Positions 37,580 to 46,398 of a stretch of 64,000 nucleotides of DNA are shown piece by piece. Position numbers and translations under genes: made by a program. The stretch comes from Microbulbifer sp. MI-G. Its GTDB lineage: Bacteria > Pseudomonadota > Gammaproteobacteria > Pseudomonadales > Cellvibrionaceae. The stretch is from positions 310,001 to 374,000 of the forward strand of contig NZ_CP098023.1 in the NCBI RefSeq assembly GCF_030440425.1, in the 5' to 3' direction. The first letter of the stretch is position 1, and each line of letters opens with the position of its first letter. The notes beneath the pieces are model-generated. The model had not been told where the DNA came from. It made no database searches and worked only from the letters and a program-made list of their open reading frames with translations.

Positions 37580-37696
37580 CGGAGAAAGTTCAGGCCCGGA
37601 ACCGGTGGGTGCTCCGCCAGGGCCCTAGGTGTTCAGACATAGTAAAGATTCCGGTAACTCCCCTATACCGGACTCATCACTGGCGAAAGGGGCGCG

Positions 37697-38377
37697 CTAT
37701 TCGCCCTGTTTGTGCAGCCAGCGCCTTTCCAGCTGTATTTGCTGTGGGGCCAGCTCGGTTAGCGCGCGCCGATACACCTCGCGCTTGAAGGTCACTACCT
37801 TGCTGAGCGGATGCCAATAGCTCACCCAGCGCCAGTGGTCGAATTCGGGCTTATAGCCGTTATCAAAACTGATGGCGGTCTCCGCCGCCACCAGTTTTAA
37901 TAAAAACCATTTCTGTTTCTGGCCAATGCACAGCGGTTCGGCACGCCGGCGGATCATCCGCTGCGGCAGGCGGTAGCGCAGCCAGCCGCGTGTGCAGGCG
38001 ATCATACTGACCTGATCGCGAGTGAGACCGATTTCTTCGTAAAGCTCCCTGTACAATGCCTGTTCTGGGGTTTCGCCTGGATTAATGCCGCCCTGGGGGA
38101 ACTGCCAAGCGTCCTTGCCACCGACCCGTCTGGCCCACAGCACCTGGCCGCGGGCATTCAGCATAATGATACCGACGTTGGGGCGAAAGCCCTCTGCATC
38201 TATATTACTGCTGTCCTCGCCACCCTGCCTCTGCCTCCTGTTGTTCCGTGCAGGGGGATTGTTGCGATTTGATTGCTTGTTGGGCCTACGGCGGCTTCTT
38301 CTCCCGGTTTGAGCCGGCTTGCCGTCGTCCAAAATAATACTGTCCTCGATACTGTTGCGTGCTGCTGTACGCTGCAC
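37697..38377 (-). CDS. rppH: RNA pyrophosphohydrolase RppH with an unusual basic N-terminal extension
   Basis: A 226-residue Nudix hydrolase that removes pyrophosphate from the 5' end of mRNA and starts decay. The RppH core begins at [15 protein letters not shown]; the Nudix box [23 protein letters not shown] is exact. [25 protein letters not shown] and [13 protein letters not shown] are RppH signatures. About 60 residues precede the core, rich in Arg, Asn and Gln ([15 protein letters not shown]). No ATG, GTG or TTG lies close to the usual start, so either this disordered tail is translated or a rare start codon is used. It is upstream of ptsP on the same strand. Confidence 0.9.
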   Translation of the reverse strand: MQRTAARNSIEDSIILDDGKPAQTGRRSRRRPNKQSNRNNPPARNNRRQRQGGEDSSNIDAEGFRPNVGIIMLNARGQVLWARRVGGKDAWQFPQGGINPGETPEQALYRELYEEIGLTRDQVSMIACTRGWLRYRLPQRMIRRRAEPLCIGQKQKWFLLKLVAAETAISFDNGYKPEFDHWRWVSYWHPLSKVVTFKREVYRRALTELAPQQIQLERRWLHKQGE

Positions 38378-38545
38378 TCGCTTGTCCCGTATTGTTCCAC
38401 AGAGGGGTGTTTACAGCAATTCGGTGACGCAGTCTGTGTGCAGCGCGTGAATGCAGGGTAAAATTGTATGACGGTGTGGTGGCATTGGCTGGATTTTGGC
38501 AGTGGAGTTTCCTTTGGCAATCAATAGTAACGGGGCAGGTGAGCG

Positions 38546-39202
38546 GTGCACTTGGCAATTTTTGATCTCGACAATACCCTGATCGGCGGAGACAGCGACC
38601 ATGCCTGGGGCGAGTTCCTGGTACAGCGTGCGCAGGTGGACGGCGAGCACTACCGCTCCACCAATGACCATTTCTATCGGGACTACCAGCGGGGAGAGCT
38701 GGATATCTCTGCTTATCTGGAGTTCGCACTGGCGCCTCTGTCCCTGCTATCGCGCGAGCAGCTGGAAAGCCTGCAAAGGGAATTTATGCAGGAAGTCGTC
38801 AGTGAGCTGTGGCTGCCCCGCGCACAGGCGCTGATTGGGGAACACCGCCGCAAAGGGCACCATATCATGATCATTACCGCGACCAATCGCTTTGTTGTGG
38901 AGCCGATTGCCGCACACCTGGGTGTGGATACCCTACTGGCCACAGAGCCGGAGGAATTAGAGGGGCGCTTCACCGGGCGCGTGGTCGGCGAGCCCTGTTA
39001 TCGGGCTGGCAAGGTGGTGCGATTGCAGCAGTGGCTGTCACACAACGCAGACTATGTGGACGGGCAGAAGTGGTTTTACAGTGACTCGATCAATGATTTG
39101 CCACTTCTGACTGAAGTGGAGCATCCGGTCGCTGTGGACCCGGATGCTCGCCTGCGCACAGAGGCGGAAGCGCGGGGCTGGCCGGTAATCAGTCTCCGAT
39201 GA
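38546..39202 (+). CDS. HAD-superfamily phosphatase, subfamily IB (SerB-like)
   Basis: A 218-residue HAD-IB hydrolase. Motif I is IFDLDNTLIGGDSDHAWGEF, motif II is IMIITATNRFVVEPIA, the lysine is in YRAGKVVRLQQWL, and motif IV is FYSDSINDLPLL. The helical cap lies between about 18 and 85. The same gene lies beside rppH and ptsP in Pseudomonas (PA0335 position). Enzymes of this group dephosphorylate serine, homoserine or histidinol phosphates; the substrate here is unknown. The start is GTG at 38546 with AGGTGAG just upstream. It is divergent from rppH, 168 bases away. Confidence 0.85.
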   Translation: MHLAIFDLDNTLIGGDSDHAWGEFLVQRAQVDGEHYRSTNDHFYRDYQRGELDISAYLEFALAPLSLLSREQLESLQREFMQEVVSELWLPRAQALIGEHRRKGHHIMIITATNRFVVEPIAAHLGVDTLLATEPEELEGRFTGRVVGEPCYRAGKVVRLQQWLSHNADYVDGQKWFYSDSINDLPLLTEVEHPVAVDPDARLRTEAEARGWPVISLR

Positions 39203-39239
39203 CTGCAGATTCTGGCAAAGGGCAAAAACGGGGAATCGC

Positions 39240-40409
39240 GTGAACGATACCATTCGGCAAACAGCCTGTGCGCTGTTGCTGGCCAGCCTGGGGGCCTTGT
39301 TGGGTTGTGAACAAAAACCCGCAACGCCACCGGAGTCCGTGCAGGGGGCTGCGCTGGTGCCCATCAGTGAAAAAGCGGCCTCGGATCTCTCGCTGGCGAT
39401 ATGGCAGGCGGGCCAGGCACAGGTTATGCACACCCGTGCCACCGCGGCGACCCTTCGACGTGCAGTGGCGGCACTGTTGGAGCACCCCAATGAAGACCGG
39501 TTGGAGAAAGCCAGGCTTGCCTGGCTGGATGCCCACCGGGAGCTCGCTGCGATGCTGCCCTATATCCAGTTGGCCTTTTCTCCGGTGGCTTTGCGCAGTC
39601 AGGGTCGCGAGCTGCTGCTGACTTTGGACAGCTGGCCTGCGCAGGCGGGGTACCTGGATACGGTGCCGGGCTATTCAGACAGCGGCATCGTCAATGACAC
39701 TGCCATAGAGCTAACCCTGGCAAACCTGCGCAAGCAGCACCGGCTCACTGCCCATGAGGAGGCGAGCATCGGTTTTCACGCCCTGGAGGTCATGCTCTGG
39801 GGGCCAACCAGCGAGCGTATGGCGGAACAGTTTGTCGCCGACTCCAGGGGGGAAAAACCCGAGGCCCTGGCGGCCAATCGGCGCCGTGCGCTGACCCGCC
39901 TGATCGCCCAGGGTATTGAAGAGGATATGGATGGTCTGGCGCGCAGCTGGCCCAGTGCAGCCAATCAGCTGTCGCGTCGCTACCTCGCCCTTGGCCCTGT
40001 GGCACGGCTGCAACAGATTCGCGCCGCCCATACCCAGGTAATCGACGAATTGCTATTGCCGCGCCTGCCTGAGGGCTCTGAAAGCGATGTGGAGAGCAGT
40101 CGCGCAGCGGACTCCAAGCAGGCGCTGCTGGCGGCTATGGCAACTTTACAATCCAACTGGATACCCACCGGGGGGGGCGGTTTGGCAGAGTTGCTGCTGG
40201 ATCGTCACCAGGTGAGTGCGCTGGAGCAGACCTTTGCCGATCTGGAGGCCCTGTTACTGGAGATGGAAGATCCGTTTGAATTAGCGGAATTGGGCCAGCT
40301 GGCCAAGGCGCGCAAATTGCTGGAAAAGGTGGCGGGCCTGATGGCTGGTACTACCCAGATTCCCGTTTCCGAAATGGATGTGGTGCCCGTTGTCCTGCCG
40401 GTAGAGTGA
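39240..40409 (+). CDS. Imelysin-family lipoprotein
   Basis: A 389-residue lipoprotein. A signal peptide ends with lipobox LLGC (about residues 20-23). The body is the helical imelysin/ICMP fold (PF09375): the first helical bundle has WLDAHRELAAMLPY, and the family GxHxxE motif appears as GFHALEVMLWG (about 180). Imelysins are periplasmic, often iron-regulated, and are thought to bind iron or help its uptake, although insulin-cleaving activity was first reported. The start is GTG at 39240, 37 bases after the HAD gene, so it may be co-transcribed. A strong hairpin follows. Confidence 0.82.
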   Translation: MNDTIRQTACALLLASLGALLGCEQKPATPPESVQGAALVPISEKAASDLSLAIWQAGQAQVMHTRATAATLRRAVAALLEHPNEDRLEKARLAWLDAHRELAAMLPYIQLAFSPVALRSQGRELLLTLDSWPAQAGYLDTVPGYSDSGIVNDTAIELTLANLRKQHRLTAHEEASIGFHALEVMLWGPTSERMAEQFVADSRGEKPEALAANRRRALTRLIAQGIEEDMDGLARSWPSAANQLSRRYLALGPVARLQQIRAAHTQVIDELLLPRLPEGSESDVESSRAADSKQALLAAMATLQSNWIPTGGGGLAELLLDRHQVSALEQTFADLEALLLEMEDPFELAELGQLAKARKLLEKVAGLMAGTTQIPVSEMDVVPVVLPVE

Positions 40410-40419
40410 GGCGCAGAAA

Positions 40420-40451
40420 TATCAAACCCCGCTACAGGCCGGGGTTTGATA
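40420..40451. terminator. 12-bp perfect hairpin between convergent imelysin and DUF882 genes
   Basis: TATCAAACCCCG (40420-40431) pairs perfectly with CGGGGTTTGATA (40440-40451) around an 8-base loop. No T tract follows on either strand, so it is a strong structure but only a likely terminator. Confidence 0.6.
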
Positions 40452-40479
40452 GTGAGCAGACAGAATCCCTGATAGCGCT

Positions 40480-41013
40480 TTACCAGCGGCGTACCGGGCC
40501 GGTGTCCACGTGGACGAAATTGCTCTTGGGGTAATAGCCAACGCCACCCGCTTTCAGGGCCAGGGCTGCCTGCCGCAGTTTTGACAGGGAAACACCGGGC
40601 ATGCGGATGTCCATGGCCATACCGCGTGTATGGTAGCTGCGCTTGGCGACTCCGCGGCCGGCCGCGCGCAGTTTGGCATTGGTCTTGGCCGAACGGTACC
40701 CGGAGATAATCTCAATAGTGCCTTTAAAATTGAATTTTTCCTTCAATTTATACACGATATCCAGCAGTTTGGGGTCCATTCGGGTCACTTCATTGGCCCG
40801 GTGGTCACGCAACAGTCGGTTGAACTGCTTGAGACCACTGCTGCTGTAGGCTCCATTGGTCCAGTAGGCGGCCTCCAGTTTCTCCCCGGTATGCAAGTTG
40901 CGCATTTTTAGGGTGCGGGAACTGCCGACTTTGGCAAAAGTTGGCCCGGCGCTGACCGCCGCCGCTGTTGCGCAGGTTACAGCCAGAAACCGACGTCTGG
41001 ATGGATTCTTCAT
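40480..41013 (-). CDS. DUF882 / MepK-type murein endopeptidase with a Tat signal
   Basis: A 177-residue exported protein. The start at 41013 gives the twin-arginine leader KNPSRRRFLAVTC followed by an alanine-rich hydrophobic stretch; a longer frame from 41088 does not improve it. The catalytic domain is of the M15/DUF882 (YcbK) type: zinc ligands are in YHTRGMAMDIR (His, Asp) and FVHVDTG (His). E. coli MepK (YcbK), also Tat-exported, cuts 3-3 peptide bridges made by L,D-transpeptidases and its gene lies beside ldtD. Here it lies 310 bases downstream of three L,D-transpeptidase genes on the same strand. Confidence 0.88.
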   Translation of the reverse strand: MKNPSRRRFLAVTCATAAAVSAGPTFAKVGSSRTLKMRNLHTGEKLEAAYWTNGAYSSSGLKQFNRLLRDHRANEVTRMDPKLLDIVYKLKEKFNFKGTIEIISGYRSAKTNAKLRAAGRGVAKRSYHTRGMAMDIRMPGVSLSKLRQAALALKAGGVGYYPKSNFVHVDTGPVRRW

Positions 41014-41324
41014 AATTCCGCCTCGTCGCTTGGGGACTTCGGTGCGCCAGGGGGCCAGCGCATCGAGGGTACAGCGGAAAATGTACAAAAAATAACCAGA
41101 TGTTACAAACCACAGGCTGCTAATTTGAAAATATTCGAAGGTTTTCGCTGGTAAATTATTGCTTGTGAGCTAAGGCCCAGGCACCACCGCCCGGACTATT
41201 CCAATGTTGCGGGGCAGCTGGCGGGGACAGCGTTGTCATTTTTGCAAACAGCATAAAAATTCATTTTTTTGTGACTGGTTGGTTCTATTTCTTGTGTTTT
41301 AGTACCGAAGACGGAAGGGCGCGC
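41014..41324. other. Intergenic region between L,D-transpeptidase 1 and the MepK-like gene
   Basis: About 310 AT-rich bases upstream of the endopeptidase gene. It probably holds its promoter. No hairpin with a T tract and no coding frame stand out. Confidence 0.4.
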
Positions 41325-42515
41325 TTAGCCTTCGGCCGGGGAGTGGGTTTTCTTGTCGCGGTGGTAAATATCGCGTCGGAACTGCGGACGTCCGTCACGA
41401 CCCAGCCAGGCGGTCATATAGACGATATAGAGACGGGGTGCCGGCTTGATGCGCACATTGCGGGTTTGGTCTCCCGACGCTGCCTGAGCAATCTGGACTC
41501 TGTCCCAGCCCTGGGGCGCCAGCAATGCGTAGGCCAGCTCTTCCGGGTGCTGTAGGCGCACACACCCGTGACTGCGTGCGCGCGCCTGTAATGAAAACAG
41601 GCTCTTGGCCTGCGTATCGTGCAGAAAGATGGCTCGCTTATTGGGTGTGACAAACTTTAACTTGCCCAGTGTGTTCCCCGGACCACTGATCTGGCGCAGA
41701 GTGGCGTGGCCGCCTGCGGCACGGGCGATGCCCTCAGTGGTAATGGGGGAGGTGACCCCGCTGTGGTACTGGATAACCCGATACCCGCGCCGGTGCATAG
41801 CCGCGGGGTTGTGGCGCGCTTTGGGCAGCAGCTGCGTGACCAGAATACTGCGTGGTACGGTCCAGGTGGGGTTGAATACGACATGGGTGATACGGCTGCG
41901 CATATCCGGCGTGCGGGTGCTGCTTTTACCCACTACCGTTTTCATATCGAGCACCACCTGATTGTCCTCCACAAGCTGCAGCCGGTAGTCGGGAATATTG
42001 ATCAGTACATAGCGGCTTTCCGGGGGAAGAGACAGCCTGTCCCAGCGCTCTGCGTTCAGGGTCATTTGTCCGGCCCGCTCCGTGGGAGAGACAGCCAGCG
42101 CAGCGAGGGTTTCCCCTTCCGCAACGCCGCTGGGCGCCAGCCCGTGCCGGCGCTGGAAATTCTCCAGGGCGGTCTGAAGGGCCATGTCGAAGCGCAGGGG
42201 GTCTCCCGCGGGAGCGGAGGTTGGCCCCGGCTGTCCGCGATAGTCCCCGTAGAGTTGCAACAGTTTGCGCAGTTGCAGCACCCGCACGTTTCTATCGCCG
42301 GCCTGTAGTGGCTCGCCCTGGGCAATGGGCTGCCAGTGTTTGGCCAGTTCTCGGTAGCGGTTGGCCGCTTTGCGCAACTGTTCCCCCGACGTTGTCGGGT
42401 CGAGTGCCTGCTGGACCCTGGCTGCCAGCAGGGCGCCGCCGCTTGGGGCCGCGGACGCGATCATGCCGAGCAGTGCGGCGAGCCCGAGTTGGCGCAGCAG
42501 GTCACAGGCCATCAT
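41325..42515 (-). CDS. YcbB-type L,D-transpeptidase (copy 1)
   Basis: A 396-residue periplasmic enzyme forming 3-3 cross-links in peptidoglycan. A signal peptide (about 1-30) precedes a scaffold region, a peptidoglycan-binding helical domain (about 85-150, LQLYGDYRG to FQRRHGLAPSGVAEGETLAAL) and the YkuD catalytic domain (about 180-345). Catalytic Cys318 lies in SHGCVRL, with the preceding FLHDTQAKSLF histidine. PTWTVPRSILVTQLLPKARHNP is the YcbB-type lead-in. It starts 25 bases after the stop of copy 2, so the two are an operon. It is the shortest of the three. Confidence 0.92.
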   Translation of the reverse strand: MMACDLLRQLGLAALLGMIASAAPSGGALLAARVQQALDPTTSGEQLRKAANRYRELAKHWQPIAQGEPLQAGDRNVRVLQLRKLLQLYGDYRGQPGPTSAPAGDPLRFDMALQTALENFQRRHGLAPSGVAEGETLAALAVSPTERAGQMTLNAERWDRLSLPPESRYVLINIPDYRLQLVEDNQVVLDMKTVVGKSSTRTPDMRSRITHVVFNPTWTVPRSILVTQLLPKARHNPAAMHRRGYRVIQYHSGVTSPITTEGIARAAGGHATLRQISGPGNTLGKLKFVTPNKRAIFLHDTQAKSLFSLQARARSHGCVRLQHPEELAYALLAPQGWDRVQIAQAASGDQTRNVRIKPAPRLYIVYMTAWLGRDGRPQFRRDIYHRDKKTHSPAEG

Positions 42516-42539
42516 GAATGCCCGCAGGGGGGCTTGTGA

Positions 42540-43787
42540 CTAGCCACGACTTGCCTCTGCTACAGGGCCGTCGCGGCGGTAGATATCCGGGCGGAATTGC
42601 AACTGCCCCTTTTCATCTATCCAGGCAGTCCAGTAGGCGACGTAAACGGGTACCGGTTTTTTCAGCGCTACGCCGTGGGTGCGGCTGCTCGCCAGGGCGC
42701 GGTTGATACGCGCGTTACCCCAGCCGTTTTGCTGCCCCAGCATCATTCGGGCAAACACCAGCGGCTTTTCCAGGCGGATACAACCGTGACTAAAGGCCCG
42801 CTGGGACTTTTTGAACAGGTGCTTGCTTTTGGTATCGTGCAGGTAAATGGCATGGCGGTTGGGGATCATAAACTTGACCCGACCCAGGGCGTTTCCCGGC
42901 CCACCCCTTTGATGCAGCATGACCTTGCCGCGGCGCACGGCGGCGATATTGCCACGGGTGAAGGGCACGGCTCTGCCGCGGTGGTTGATCAGCCGATATC
43001 CTCTGGCGCCCAGCGCAGAGCCGCCTTTCGGCAGCAGCTCTTTCAGGGCGATACTCGGTGGCACACGCCACACTGGATTGAACTCAAGCCGTGTCATGCG
43101 GGTGGTCAATTGCGGGGTTTTGTGTTTTGGCTTGCCCACTACCACCTTCATGCGGAATTGTTCACGATTGTCCTCTATCAGGCGCAGGCTGAAATCGGGA
43201 ATGTTGACAACGATATAGCGCGGACCCAGATCTTTTGGCAGCAGCTCCCAGCGTTTGAGATTGGCTGCAAGGACACGCACCAGCTTGGCGGGATTGGTAT
43301 TGAGGCGGCTGCGGGTGTGTTCGCCAACCAGTGCGTTCGCTTTCAACCCGTGACGCCGCTGGAATCTGCGCACTGCCTGTTGCAGGGATTTGTCATACAC
43401 ATCGGCGTGGAGGTTGTCCTTCGATCCTGAAGTATCGAAATCACTGGGGCGGTAATCCCCGTACAGCATCAGCAGGCTGCGCAGTTGTGCGACACGCGGA
43501 CCGCGACTGCCCGGTGCTATTGGTTGCCCGGCACGAAGCGGTTGCCAGTGATCGCTTTCCGCCAGCGCCCGGTAGCGCGCCAGTTCCTCACTGAGCAGCG
43601 CATATTGCCGCCCCGCTGGTGCAAAGGGGTCGCTGCCGACAACTGCATTGGTGCCAGCAGACTTTCCGGTCTCGGCAGTGGCCGGGGGCAGCCCGGACCC
43701 GAAAGCCAGCAGCAAAGCGAGGGCGCCGGCGTGTCGTAGAGCCCTGTGCAGTGTGCACCCAGAGGGCGGACGCTTGCGAATACCCAT
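42540..43787 (-). CDS. YcbB-type L,D-transpeptidase (copy 2)
   Basis: A 415-residue L,D-transpeptidase. A signal peptide ends near ATAE (about residue 38). The peptidoglycan-binding domain is at about 105-170 (LLMLYGDYRPSDF to FQRRHGLKANALVGEHTRSRLN), the YkuD domain at about 190-365 with catalytic Cys336 in SHGCIRL and YLHDTKSKHLF before it. It shares the architecture of its two neighbours and is clearly a paralogue; the N-terminal 80 residues differ. It is preceded by a 194-base gap that may hold a promoter for copies 2 and 1. Confidence 0.92.
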   Translation of the reverse strand: MGIRKRPPSGCTLHRALRHAGALALLLAFGSGLPPATAETGKSAGTNAVVGSDPFAPAGRQYALLSEELARYRALAESDHWQPLRAGQPIAPGSRGPRVAQLRSLLMLYGDYRPSDFDTSGSKDNLHADVYDKSLQQAVRRFQRRHGLKANALVGEHTRSRLNTNPAKLVRVLAANLKRWELLPKDLGPRYIVVNIPDFSLRLIEDNREQFRMKVVVGKPKHKTPQLTTRMTRLEFNPVWRVPPSIALKELLPKGGSALGARGYRLINHRGRAVPFTRGNIAAVRRGKVMLHQRGGPGNALGRVKFMIPNRHAIYLHDTKSKHLFKKSQRAFSHGCIRLEKPLVFARMMLGQQNGWGNARINRALASSRTHGVALKKPVPVYVAYWTAWIDEKGQLQFRPDIYRRDGPVAEASRG

Positions 43788-43981
43788 AAGTCACCCCTGT
43801 CAGCAGTGGAAGGATCAAAGAGACCGAACACTCTGCTCACATTGGTAACTTGTGACTGCGGGACTCCTAATACTTTTGAGAAATGCGTTCCCCAGGCTCT
43901 GTGAGGCAAAAGGAATATAGAGCAGTTGACCCGGACAGGGGACTCAGGGCCGGGTCAGAAAGAAAGGGTGCAGCGGTAGAC

Positions 43982-45964
43982 CTAGAACTGGTTGTCTGTG
44001 AGGCCATCTTTGGCATAGATATCAGGGCGGAAATTCAGATTGCCCTCGCCGTCGACCCAAGCGGTCCAGTAGGTAATGTAGATGTTCACCAACTGGGTCA
44101 GATCTATCTCGGTGGTTTTTTCACCAGTGGTGAGCTGGCCGATGCGCCACTGATCCCAACGCCCCTGGGGACGCAGCAGGGCCTCCGCCAGGTGGCGCGG
44201 TTTTTCCAAGCGGATGCAGCCGTGGCTGTAGCCGCGGTCCGTGCGGGAAAAGAGGGTGCGGGCGCGGGTATCGTGCAGGTAGACATCATGCTTGTTGGGT
44301 ATCTCGAACTTTATCCGCCCCAGTATATTTTCCTCACCTCCCATTTGGCGCATCAGATAGGTGCCGGCACCAGCAGCCGAGAGGTTGCCGGAGGTGAGTG
44401 GGAGATACTCACCGCTTCCGCCGACCACCCGGTACCCCATGTTTTCCATACCGGCGGGATTCTTGCGGGCCTTGGGCAGTATTTCATTGACGAGGATACT
44501 GCGCGGTACTGTCCAGGTGGGGTTGAAAATCACCTTGCTGACCCGTGTGGTGATCTCGGGTGTTGCGTGTTTCTTCTTCCCCACAACCACATTCATGGCC
44601 AGTTTGACCCGGCCGTTTTCAACATATTGCAGCCGGTAGGCGGGGATATTGACCTGGATAAAACGGTCTCCCAGGCTGGAGGGCAACGCTTCCCGACGGT
44701 CGATATTCATCTCCACAATCTTCGCCCGCGCAGCGGGAGAGAGATTGAGGCGCTTGCGGGTGGTGCGCCCCACGATCCCATCTGGCTTGAGACCGTGGCG
44801 TTTCTGGAAGCGCATGACAGCCTGGTGCAGGTTCCGGTCGAATCGATTGTGATCGGCGCCGCGATAGCGGTAGTAAGCCTGATAGTCGCCGTAGAGAGAG
44901 AGCAGATCCCGCAGTCGGCCCACATGGGGATGGCGGGCCCCCAATGTCATTGCCGGGCCTGGGGGAATCGGGCGCCAGCGTCCACTGGCGGACAGGTCGC
45001 GCAATCGCTGCAGCTGGTTTCTCAGTGAATACGCATCGCTGCCATAGGGGGTATCCTCCTCGAAATAGGCCCCCTCGTTATTGACCGGAGATGGGATAGC
45101 TGTGCTGCTGCGGCCGTGATAGTCGCGCCTAAGCTGGTTGCGGTTTTGGTTGTAGTAGACCCGGCTGTCGCTGCCACTGGCTCTCGAGCCGCTTGCGCTG
45201 CGGTCTGTATGCGTATTGTGGCGTATGGGATCGAGGCTGCGGGTGGAACTGGCGGGAGGCGAGTGGCTGTCTTCATTGCCGCTGTTGTAGTCCTGGGAAT
45301 AGGGATGGCTGTGCGGACTGCTGCCGATGATACGGGCCCGGTCGTAGCCGCGAAAATACCTGCGTCCACTGGGTTCATTTGAGGCTTGTCGAGGTGCGGT
45401 GGGCAAGGCAACCATGCGAAACCCCTGGTCTTCCCGTAATACCGGGGTGATACCGCGGGGTGGACGACTTTTGGGGGTGAGGCGTTCCAACTGGGTATCC
45501 TGGGCGTAGGAGACAAACGCATCGGTCAGAAGGACATCCAGCACCGCGGCCATCTGCAGGCGCTGTGGGGTATCGCGCAGGGTGCGGTCGAAATACCCGA
45601 GGTGGTAGCGGTAGTCCACCATACTGCTGGGGTTGCCGGAGCTGGCCGCAGTGAGTTGCCTGAGCAGGTCGTTGGCACTGTCACTGAGACTGTAATTATC
45701 GAACCAGAGCAGGCGGTAATCGGTGCGCTGGTAAATTTTGCGCACCGCTGCGGGGTTGAAAATGGGGTCCTGGGCGGGCCAGGCATTCGGGTTCTCCTCC
45801 AGCCAGTGTATCAGGTGGGGGCGCACGGCATTTTCCGGCAGTATCGGTATGGTTTTCTGGTTAGCGGCGAAGGCGTAATAGAGAATAGACACACACAGGC
45901 TGCCGAGAATCAGCAGGGGCAGAATGGACTTGCGTTTGTGCTGCTCTGGGTTGAAATACGACAT
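43982..45964 (-). CDS. Large YcbB-type L,D-transpeptidase with a disordered insert (copy 3)
   Basis: A 660-residue L,D-transpeptidase anchored by an N-terminal helix (about 13-33). The scaffold domain (about 45-180) matches full-length YcbB. It is followed by about 125 residues rich in Ser, Arg, Asp, Asn and Tyr (about 190-315, for example SHPYSQDYNSGNEDSHSPP), which looks disordered. Then come the peptidoglycan-binding domain (about 350-420, FQKRHGLKPDGIVGRTTRKRLN) and the YkuD domain with catalytic Cys583 in SHGCIRLEKP. Copies 1 and 2 lack the insert. Of the three it is the closest to E. coli LdtD in layout. It is the first gene of the block in transcription order. Confidence 0.92.
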   Translation of the reverse strand: MSYFNPEQHKRKSILPLLILGSLCVSILYYAFAANQKTIPILPENAVRPHLIHWLEENPNAWPAQDPIFNPAAVRKIYQRTDYRLLWFDNYSLSDSANDLLRQLTAASSGNPSSMVDYRYHLGYFDRTLRDTPQRLQMAAVLDVLLTDAFVSYAQDTQLERLTPKSRPPRGITPVLREDQGFRMVALPTAPRQASNEPSGRRYFRGYDRARIIGSSPHSHPYSQDYNSGNEDSHSPPASSTRSLDPIRHNTHTDRSASGSRASGSDSRVYYNQNRNQLRRDYHGRSSTAIPSPVNNEGAYFEEDTPYGSDAYSLRNQLQRLRDLSASGRWRPIPPGPAMTLGARHPHVGRLRDLLSLYGDYQAYYRYRGADHNRFDRNLHQAVMRFQKRHGLKPDGIVGRTTRKRLNLSPAARAKIVEMNIDRREALPSSLGDRFIQVNIPAYRLQYVENGRVKLAMNVVVGKKKHATPEITTRVSKVIFNPTWTVPRSILVNEILPKARKNPAGMENMGYRVVGGSGEYLPLTSGNLSAAGAGTYLMRQMGGEENILGRIKFEIPNKHDVYLHDTRARTLFSRTDRGYSHGCIRLEKPRHLAEALLRPQGRWDQWRIGQLTTGEKTTEIDLTQLVNIYITYWTAWVDGEGNLNFRPDIYAKDGLTDNQF

Positions 45965-46398
45965 GGTACCTCAGCGATACTGCAGGGGCCCGGTGTTGTC
46001 TTGTGGATAATCCCGGGCGCCAGATCGTTGTTACCTTCCCAACCTGTGGCGAGCCCAACCTGATGTTGCTCGGTGTTTGGCGATGGCTCGCACTTGTCAT
46101 GCGTCCCGCGCGACCTCCTCTTCAGACGCTGACTGGCACTGCACACTTGCGCGTAACTCAACCAACTGCCGTCTGTGAGAGTAAGTATGGCAATAAATGC
46201 AGAATTTGCTTGGCGTTTCCTTCTTCTCGCAATGGTTGCCGGGGAGAAGGCGGCAATGAGGCAGGAAACGCCATACGTCCTGTGGCGCGGATGTTGATTT
46301 GAAGGAGAGCATTTGATTAGGGAGTAAATGCTTGAGCGATCAGATACGGCCAATTATTCTGCCATGGCGCCCTCGTCTGACGGCCTTCAGGGGGCAGA
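45965..46398. other. Intergenic region upstream of L,D-transpeptidase copy 3
   Basis: About 430 bases between the end of the NRDE gene and the start of copy 3, both on the minus strand. It should hold the promoter of the L,D-transpeptidase block. No coding frame with a ribosome site was found, and no strong palindrome. Confidence 0.4.

Noticed and set aside
35711..37642. A 643-codon open frame on the plus strand
   Set aside because: It is antisense to ptsP, which has all catalytic motifs.
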